From: Armillaria gallica
Taxonomy: Eukaryota; Basidiomycota; Agaricomycetes; Agaricales; Physalacriaceae
Length of the DNA: 64,000 nt
Assembly (NCBI GenBank): GCA_037576215.1
Contig: JBANDB010000021.1
Span: 868,001-932,000 of the forward strand
Reading direction: 5' to 3'
How positions within the stretch are numbered: the stretch's first letter is position 1; every line of letters begins with the position of its first letter. The position numbers and the translations under genes are program-made. Below the pieces are notes generated by a model. It was not told the origin of the DNA, ran no database searches, and worked only from the letters and a program-made list of their open reading frames with translations. Below, in pieces: positions 57,040 through 64,000 of the stretch.

Positions 57040-57690
57040 TCCCTAGTGGCCACGGTTATGATCCTGGAGATCATACTTAATTACAGGGAGTAAGTAGATG
57101 GAAATACACGTAGCTACCTTCTCCAGTCCGTAGAAATAACAATAAATAGACCCATAGACGATCCTTTACAAGTTTACGAGGCGGCTGTGGGAATATGATG
57201 CTGCTGCGGTTGGAAGGCAGATGCTACCTTTCCGATATGGTGTTTAGTTCCGAAAGCAGATATGATATGAGAGTAATTAGACGAGAGGCATGACAGTGAT
57301 GGTGTAGACAGCAAGTGGACCGTCTATGTTACCAGCTTTGAAGTTTATGCAGGCAACGACGGATCAAAGACGGATGGCGGCGGATTATGGCAGAGGTTCG
57401 GCAATCCGGCATTGATGCGGCGCCACCAAACATGGACCTTGTTTCCCATTTTCACATGTCTCGCTTGTCTTCTCGCATTCACGGCCGAGTCGATACTTCC
57501 ACCTTTACGCGTTACGCCCGAGCTTGCTCTCACTCTGACGTCAGCCCACGATACACAGTCCCTCTCAGTATGGTGTCAGCTTCGGTCATCATTTCGCGGG
57601 ATGAATGAGCAGAAGATATTGCTTGGTAATACCTTTCTCACCCGACAATTCTACCATCTCGCTCACAGATGAATAGCTGTTCTTCCTCCC
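57040..57690. other. Spacer between 7TM copy A and SDR copy 4
   Basis: Parts near 57380-57600 resemble the 5' flanks of SDR copies 2 and 3 (a TTCGGCA.(G)CCGGCAT block, a TTGTCCC/TTTCCCATTTTCA region read on the opposite strand). No exon. Confidence 0.35.
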
Positions 57691-57695
57691 CCAAC

Positions 57696-58660
57696 ATGAG
57701 AAGCAAGCCCGTAGCTGTTATCTCAGGTGAACCACCGTCACCGTGTACGTCGACAACGTTTGGTAACTTGATGTATGGGACATCATTCGGGTACCCGCGC
57801 TGGACTCCGAGGAGCAGCGTCAGCGTACGTTTCCTTGACTCCTGCTTCCCTTTCACCTATGATATCTCGCCATCGCCAGTCGTCTCTTCGCTAAAGAAGG
57901 CAACACCATCGCCCTCGTCGCTCGCGGTGCGGACTCTCTCAAGGCCCTCTCAGACGATATCAACACTGCTGACGGGACTGCCGCCTCATTCCCGATATCG
58001 ACATACGGCACCATGGATATCAATGCCACAAACCTTGCCCACTACCAAGGCCAACCCATCCGCGTTGCCCTCTACAACGCTTGATACTGTGTCTGGAAGC
58101 CATCCCTCGATATCACCCCGTGGACGTCCAATTCGTGACGCAAATGAACATCAAAGACGCGTCCGAATTCTCGAATATCGTTGCCGAGGCATTCGAAACA
58201 GGTGAATGAGGCTGATCTTCGCGGGGCCATAGCAAGTGTTCGGGGGAGCGTCGCTGCTAGCGCATTCTCGGCTGGGAAGGACGGGTTGAAAGCACTGTCG
58301 CAGAGTCTTTGGAAGGCGTTTGGAAAGCAGCACGTCCATGTATCGCATGTAAGTACCTTACTCTCGCTGATTTTGTTCTAGAGACTGACCGTGTGTGGTA
58401 GGTGGTATCTTGATGAACCTATTCCCAGCGTCATGACGATCCAGAGTGGGAACAAGACGACGATTTAGGCTGTCCCGAGGTACGTTTTCTCGCATTTGCC
58501 TACCATTACGGATGGCTAATTTCCTTAGTCATACCTGCTTCTCGTCAAGCAACCTCGTTTGACCTGGATCTGGGAATTGGGTGGTCAGTCACTTTCACCT
58601 TCGCTTTTAATTCCTTGCTGATGCGTGGAGGTTAGTGTCCTGCTCACGAGAAGTGGTGGA
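57696..58660 (+). pseudogene. Atypical SDR pseudogene, copy 4
   Basis: Exon 1 (MRSKPVAVIS, 57696-57726) is open. The glycine-rich exon 2 is scrambled. Exon 3 starts RLFAKEGNTIALVARGADSLKALSDDIN but meets a stop where the family has YNA.(YN-A-stop at 58081-58083). A base is lost in ITP(E)DVQ, and the end recovers VRGSVAASAFSAGKDGLKALSQSLWKAFGKQHVHVSH. Exon 4 is frameshifted. The final exon ends in an EKW-like sequence without the stop. It follows intact 7TM copy A, so here only the SDR partner died. Confidence 0.85.
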
Positions 58661-58799
58661 GCGTTAGATGTGTTGGCAAGGTTGAACATTGCTGTACTAT
58701 AATTTCAGTCGTCAATCACGAATTACATTCTTTTTTACCTCTCACGAACTCAGAGCTAACTGAAGTCTACATTCTCCCCAACTGTTGATGTGATCATTT

Positions 58800-60230
58800 G
58801 AACCGTGCAAGCTTTTGAACCTTTCGTGGCAACATGGTGTTCTTCTACCGTTACGCCAATCCTTTCACGATCTTCTCCTCATGTCCACCCATGATTTAAG
58901 CTTTAACAGCACGTTCTACGCACGACGTCATACTGAAGACGCACTACACATTCTTTTCACGACCGCTGGATTCAAAATCGCTCACTCTCCACGTGTACCG
59001 AGTTCTAGCCTGCCCTCGTCGCTCTTGTTTTCTTTTCCCATACCAGCCCACTCTTTTTCTTTTCCAGGACCCACAGCGAACACCTCGAAAAATGAAATCT
59101 GTACGGGCGGGCAAGAATTGATACGCCCGCTTTTCCGCCCATCAGGATACTTGTGTTTTAGCTTTCCATGTGGCAGTACAATCATGCCGAGTATTCAAAG
59201 CGAGATTCCTCGTTCGCCTCCAACTAGTAGCTTTCATCTGCCACCATACGAGTTAAGATCAGTAGTGTCTCTTACACTGTAGATATCGTTTGGCTGGGTT
59301 GGTAAGCTAATCCTTCGTCTCGTGTATAGGACGGGTGCTAATACTACAGTGTTGAGTTCTAGTACAAAACCTTCACCGAGAAGTCTATGTTTCTTTACAG
59401 ATCATGCACTTAATTCCACCATCTTGTTTCGACTTTTCATCATCACAGGTCTTCGCTCGTTTCTTCGACTCACTCCAGCTTTGATCTCACCGTTCCCAGT
59501 GGTAGGAAGGCCACAGCTCTCTCGGCCTCGATCCATCTCTCCGCGGATATAAATACTGCTTTCTTTCAAATCCACGATCCCTTCCTCGATAACCATCCAA
59601 GCTGTGACGCAAACAGTCGACGAGGACCAGAGTGCGAGGGAACTAGAGCGTTCGCGTCTGCCAAACACACATTGAGAGTAGTCTCGCAAAAGAGTTTGAA
59701 ACGCCGAATGCTGGTTTTTTCTCGCTACTGTGGTAAGTAATTGTCGATGCAGTGCGACACCTCCCACTCTTTTTCTTTTCAAGGACCTGCGGACTTTGAG
59801 GCCTCAAGACAGATGAATCTGTGCGGGGGGGCAAGGTTATGATTCACAACGCACGAATTGATACCCCTCTCTTTTGCGGTAGGAACCATGCCATTACATT
59901 GGGTAGTGCGCTTTCCTGTACCTTGTTTGATTTTGACTTGAGACCCCTCTAGTTTTCGTGCGCGTGTATATTCCTTTCGGGTTCCATGCCCCTCGCTTAA
60001 TTTTCGGCGCCGGAGAAGTGGTCCTTCCGGTCGCCACAAGTTTCGGAAGAGCTGAGGGAGGATGTAGTAGACAAATCGGTTGTTGTTGGCGAGGTGGAGG
60101 TGACATCGTCGGTCGACATGGCGGGCTGCAAGCTTGAGTACGAGGTGGAGATAACCTCATTGGTGATTTATTCCGATGGGGTGAGGTAGAAGTAACCACG
60201 TCGATCGCCATGGAGGTTTATTGCGAAGCG
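58800..60230. repeat. Duplicated unit downstream of SDR copy 4
   Basis: Collinear with about 1120-2730, including the TTTTTCTTTTCCAGGAC tract (59045), the GATACGCCCGCTTTTCC block (59119) and the Ser/Thr-rich minus-strand frame at 59900-60210. No intact gene. Confidence 0.6.
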
Positions 60231-60582
60231 GGACATTGACGACTCAGTTCTTTGACGCCATAGCTTCCGTGGGACGGGTAAGTCATTTATCTGCTTCATA
60301 ATTAGAAGTCTTTGGTATTAAACTCGAAGTAAGGAATCGCTCCTACGTTTGTCCTCAGTCAGGTAGCTGCAGGCCAGGCCCGACCCGATGACACCTAGAG
60401 CGAAAACGTTGCTGCGTCACCTCGCTTTGAAGGTCATTCTGGTGACCATGTTCTACAGCGAAGACGGCACCGAGGATGAATATGGAGATTCCTCTCGTGG
60501 CCATTATCAAGAGAATGTGGATGAAGAAAGTGTCGCAGGGTCTCCAGGTGAACAGAGTCAATTGGGCACAGACTTTGCATAG
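60215..60582 (+). pseudogene. Seven-TM protein, C-terminal fragment
   Basis: Closely matches the end of remnant D1 (about 4490-4780): the end of the sixth exon region, an intron from GGGTAAGTCATT, and a last exon reading GIAPTFVLSQVAAGQARPDD with a stop soon after. Upstream exons are absent. The sequence joins directly to the duplicated SDR-downstream unit, which differs from the arrangement on the left, so a deletion brought them together. Confidence 0.65.
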
Positions 60583-60599
60583 AAATTCTGCCAGATCAT

Positions 60600-61100
60600 T
60601 GGAGAGCTGGACACCGACAATGTAGAAAATGCCGCTTTCTAGGTCCGGACGGAATTCGATACCCTGCTAGGCGCGAGCTACGCGTCAGTTGTTGTTCTCT
60701 TTGTGGCTTTCCCTGGATACTTATACAAGTATAGAACGACGCGTTCTCTGTTGCAGATGGGACTGCTTTGGACATCTTCAGACCTATATTATTCGAACTT
60801 CAAGTACTCGGAGCCAGACTTACTTCCGAATGGGTTTTAAAATTCAAGGATCGGAGTTATTTTCCCTCAGGATATATGAAGATGTCCCGACTCGTGCTAC
60901 AATATCATAAGATTTAAGAGAGATTTAATACAAGATGGCGCTAATAAACCTTATTGAGGACCTTCACCAATTAAGCACATCATGGAAATGTATCTAGTTC
61001 ATCATAGCCAGTGAGCAATGGAGATTTAACCTTTCATCAACCCCAAGCATGTTCCTCTTGAGACTAATTCATCCGGGTATCGATGGCAAGACGTCCGCCA
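60600..61100. other. No gene seen
   Basis: Spacer between the 7TM fragment and the 3' end of the zinc-motif gene; no exon recognised. Confidence 0.35.
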
Positions 61101-61108
61101 CTAAGTCT

Positions 61109-61624
61109 TTACAGCTTCAAGATGTTCCTCATAACGTGCCGCACCATCATATCCTCAATCCCCGTACACGCATCTCTATGCCTCTGCCACCCTCGAACGT
61201 CGTACTCCCTCTCCGTAAAAACGACTCTATGAAAACATCCCAAGCATGACACCGACCTCGGCCGTATCGTCTCGCCATCTACCCACTCGTCGACCTCCAA
61301 AAGCCGCCTTCCAGTATCCGGCTCGATCTCCGGTAGGCCAGGGGTATAGTCGAAGAAATGCGTCTTGATGAGGATAAAGTCCTTGAGGGACTTCCGCATT
61401 GCGTAGCTGAACGTGAGGAGCTGTGCATGAGTGAGAGAACCAAAGTCCGAGTCTGAAATAGAAAAGTCTGGTGGGTGGGCCCCGAAAATGGGGGCTACGA
61501 AGCGACTCGCTCGCTTTGGGAGTGTCTTTGACTCGGAGCGGGATTGGAGCCATGCGTCGTGGAGAGATGTGAAGTCGAAGATAAATAGGTGTTTATTGTT
61601 GAAGTGGTATCCGTCGCTAGCCAT
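61109..61624 (-). CDS. Putative zinc-binding protein with CxxC and HxxxC motifs
   Basis: A single open frame of 171 aa. The central part (MRKSLKDFILIKTHFFDYTPGLPE) is the segment best conserved with the remnant at 12.4 kb. Near the C-terminus, C-L-G-C is followed 18 residues later by H-R-D-A-C (C-x2-C-x18-H-x3-C), with a Trp three residues before the His. This spacing is that of a small zinc-binding unit, and similar W..H...C endings occur in uncharacterised agaricomycete proteins as far as I recall. No enzymatic motif, signal peptide or membrane segment. Zinc binding is inferred from the motif only. The start is the first ATG of the frame and gives a plausible N-terminus. Confidence 0.55.
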   Translation of the reverse strand: MASDGYHFNNKHLFIFDFTSLHDAWLQSRSESKTLPKRASRFVAPIFGAHPPDFSISDSDFGSLTHAQLLTFSYAMRKSLKDFILIKTHFFDYTPGLPEIEPDTGRRLLEVDEWVDGETIRPRSVSCLGCFHRVVFTEREYDVRGWQRHRDACTGIEDMMVRHVMRNILKL

Positions 61625-61689
61625 TGCAGATGATGGGGTGAAAAGAATGAGAGGCCTCTTCTGCTTTTAAATAGCGCCAAAATGCTATT

Positions 61690-64000
61690 GCATATTGAGC
61701 GCCACCGGTGGTACTATGCCACCTTTCGTTCCATTGTGCTTGAATGTCGGCTTCGGATGAACCCCATTGTGCGAACCAGGGATATCATAGGTAGAGTGGG
61801 ACGTGCATTGTGCCGTTGTCATCGGAACGCGCTTTCAGAAGGAAGAGAACGTTTGCGGGGCGGGGATTTACATTCCTTGCATTATAGTCAATACTTTTTT
61901 GACTGATGCATAGTCTGGTTATACAATTGGTGCAATCAACGACTTCACAGGCCGAGAGCTCGACTCAACAACGACTTAAACTTGTAGGGGCTGAAAGGCT
62001 CGGGATGCAGAGGAGAGCCTCTCTACTTGGTTAAAGGACAAAGGCTAACATCGTGATATTTTTAAGACAGCGGCGAATATAGCCACCATCATGGTGGGTT
62101 CGTAAATCGTTCTACTGGAACCATATCCCTGCGTTGGTATTAAGAAATCAGAAAACAGTTGCATAATAACCGTAATGTCAATAAAACCCGTACGGACACG
62201 TTAAAATTACCCGTGGACGAACTCCACAGCCACGTCCGACACGAAAAGACTTTTCGTCAAGGTCAGCTCTCTTGCACAGTAGTATGCCGATTCCCGAAGT
62301 TTGTCGAAGAAATTCTATTGTCTGTTCCTCACTCTTTGCTGCCACCGGCGACCTCTATAACCTCGTTAGAGGAGGACTGACTACAGTGGTGTTTTCATCG
62401 CGTACGCGTAAACAGCACCTCGTTTGCTTGACACCTAAGAAGGTATTGCTCCGAATTCTATTGTTAAGAATTTAATGCTCAACGACGCATGCCTCGACGG
62501 TGTTTGGATTGTGCAACGTGCATATGAAGTATTTGTGAAATAGCACTGCTAAGGACTCCATCGTAATTTAAGCGCAATAATTATTTGGAACTGAATCACC
62601 CTAGAGCGCTCACTAAAAATCCTGAAAAGTAGAGGTATCATCAAGTGAGTATATGGTGACAGCTCGCCTTGTGAGCGTGTGGTCTTCGTTAGCTAACAGA
62701 AGAAACACGGTTCCCGCAGACAAGTTCAGATATGGAAACAAATTGTCGTTCATGATACTCGTGCCCGAGCACTTATTGGGTATGCCGCCCACGGTGTTCG
62801 GACGAGGGATCTATACAGAAAAACTCATACGGATCCGGAAGGTCTAGGAGATGAAAAATCCAGAAACATTCAACCCAACAGACTAAGCTGTTATTCAGGT
62901 TCACATAGTCCGTGGCTGAAAGACATACACCAGATTTTAGGTGTCGACGGCACTATAGGAAGCTTGTCTGTACGCCGAGTTTATCAAATCCGGAAATGTA
63001 AGCATCCTAACGATCACCGAAAGGAAAACTTGTGTACAAAGAACCCTTGGTATCAGCCGACAAGCACCGTTCTCCCAATACGTCCCTATATCTCGTTCAG
63101 CTCATTGCTTGGCCTCCGGTGAAGGTCTTTAGTCAGTTTTTCTCTTGGACCGTCGACGGAATCAGAGAAATGTTCTTCAAACTTTGTTTGCTCGAGAAAT
63201 CTAGAGTGCTAGCGGCGTACATCTCGAACGGAAGGCGTGTATTGGTGAAAGGAATAGTATAGCGATCAGTGAAATGTCTCCTATTTTCTCTAATCGTTCG
63301 AGGATTAGGCTCGATATAGGGCTTCCGAGTTGGTCTAGAGTGAGAACGGAGCTTGGTGCCAAAACTGCAGATCTTCTTCTGCCAAACCAGACGAGAGTCA
63401 TGAGAGGATTCGAGGAAAACGAAGACCACTGGGTTGACAGGTTCAACTTGACACCCATCATCGAGACGCAGGCGCCTATACCATGGAGCTTCCGCGTAGA
63501 TCGCTTCAAAACCTTTGGAACCAATTGTCAGATTAGCCCAGCCCCCGCGCGCCAGGAATAGGTCCAGAAGGTCCGATCGAGTTCGACTACAGACTCGCAA
63601 ATAGATACGCAGAATCGCTGTTGACTCTCACGTCAAAGACATATTAACCCAAACAACTGAAAAGGAAGAGAAGCAAGGGCCGGTGGTATTCCAGGCTTAC
63701 TTTCCACGTTCATATTCAGACCCGCAGAGTGCGGAATCTGAATCTCGACAGATGGGGGAGATTCCTGTTCGGGACTAGGCTCACCTTGTAATGTACATAG
63801 AGATTGAATAGGAAGCAGACGCTTTGCATAAATGTAGTGAATTGAAAGGACTCAATACTTTATCGCGAAAAGAGTCCATACTATCGTGACGAGAATTTCC
63901 GCTCTGTTTCCGTAAAAGTATCCCACCCTGTCTCGGGACCATTTAATGAGGACCATGTACGTATTTGTATTCTGGATTTAATGGATTCAATTTATGTCTA
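61690..64000. other. No recognisable gene
   Basis: Two opposing frames overlap at 63133-63600 (155 codons minus, 95 plus), but neither has motifs or splice support. The texture is like the desert at 22-29 kb. A gene extending beyond the window edge cannot be excluded. Confidence 0.3.

Noticed and set aside
63133..63600. 155-codon minus-strand frame near the right edge
   Set aside because: No family resemblance, no splice or promoter support, and an overlapping frame on the other strand of similar quality.
1..64000. CRISPR arrays, bacterial operons, rRNA genes
   Set aside because: Nothing in the window fits; gene structure is that of a eukaryote with short introns.

Overview
The window looks like a stretch of nuclear genome from a filamentous basidiomycete, most likely an agaricomycete. 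The evidence is split genes with many short GT-AG introns (about 45-70 nt), fungal families (chitin deacetylase-type CE4, F-box/LRR proteins, atypical short-chain dehydrogenases, an expanded seven-TM membrane family), a Ty1/copia element and several small inverted-repeat elements. There are no bacterial features. All gene models below were spliced by eye. The strongest ones were tested by codon-phase bookkeeping and by comparing paralogous copies inside the window.

The dominant theme is local duplication and decay. A co-oriented pair, seven-TM membrane gene followed by atypical SDR gene, occurs repeatedly. On the left it is a decayed tandem array (SDR remnant 1-975, 7TM remnant 3.7-4.8 kb, SDR remnant 4.9-5.35 kb, 7TM remnant 6.2-6.5 kb). 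At 13.6-21.75 kb (minus) the 7TM gene is truncated and the SDR gene is cut by a copia element. At 41.7-45.4 kb (minus) both partners look intact. At 55.75-58.7 kb (plus) the 7TM gene is intact and the SDR is a pseudogene, followed by another 7TM tail at 60.2 kb. A second, larger direct duplication (about 35.8-41.3 kb and 47.15-52.1 kb) carries a CE4 deacetylase. The right copy is intact on paper (11 exons, 253 aa). The left copy has damaged splice acceptors, a frameshift and a transposon in its 3' end.

Mobile DNA: a 4.9 kb Ty1/copia element (13996-18922) with a 5-bp target duplication in an SDR exon. It has nearly identical LTRs, four in-frame stops, and a primer site matching the anticodon arm of initiator tRNA-Met. 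There are three small inverted-repeat elements: a TA-duplicating one at 29.6-29.9 kb, a Mutator-like one with a 10-bp duplication at 37.2-37.8 kb, and a hAT-like one with an 8-bp duplication at 39.8-40.2 kb. For the last two the paralogous duplication supplies the empty site. A gag-like relic lies at 53-54 kb.

Other genes: an F-box/LRR gene at 33.9-35.4 kb, an F-box/LRR-like gene with one nonsense codon at 6.7-8.2 kb, an F-box fragment at 10.3-10.6 kb, a lysine-rich protein of unknown role at 11.07-11.74 kb, and a putative CxxC/HxxxC protein at 61.1-61.6 kb with a decayed relative at 12.4 kb. The stretches 21.8-33.8 kb and 61.7-64 kb show almost no recognisable genes.
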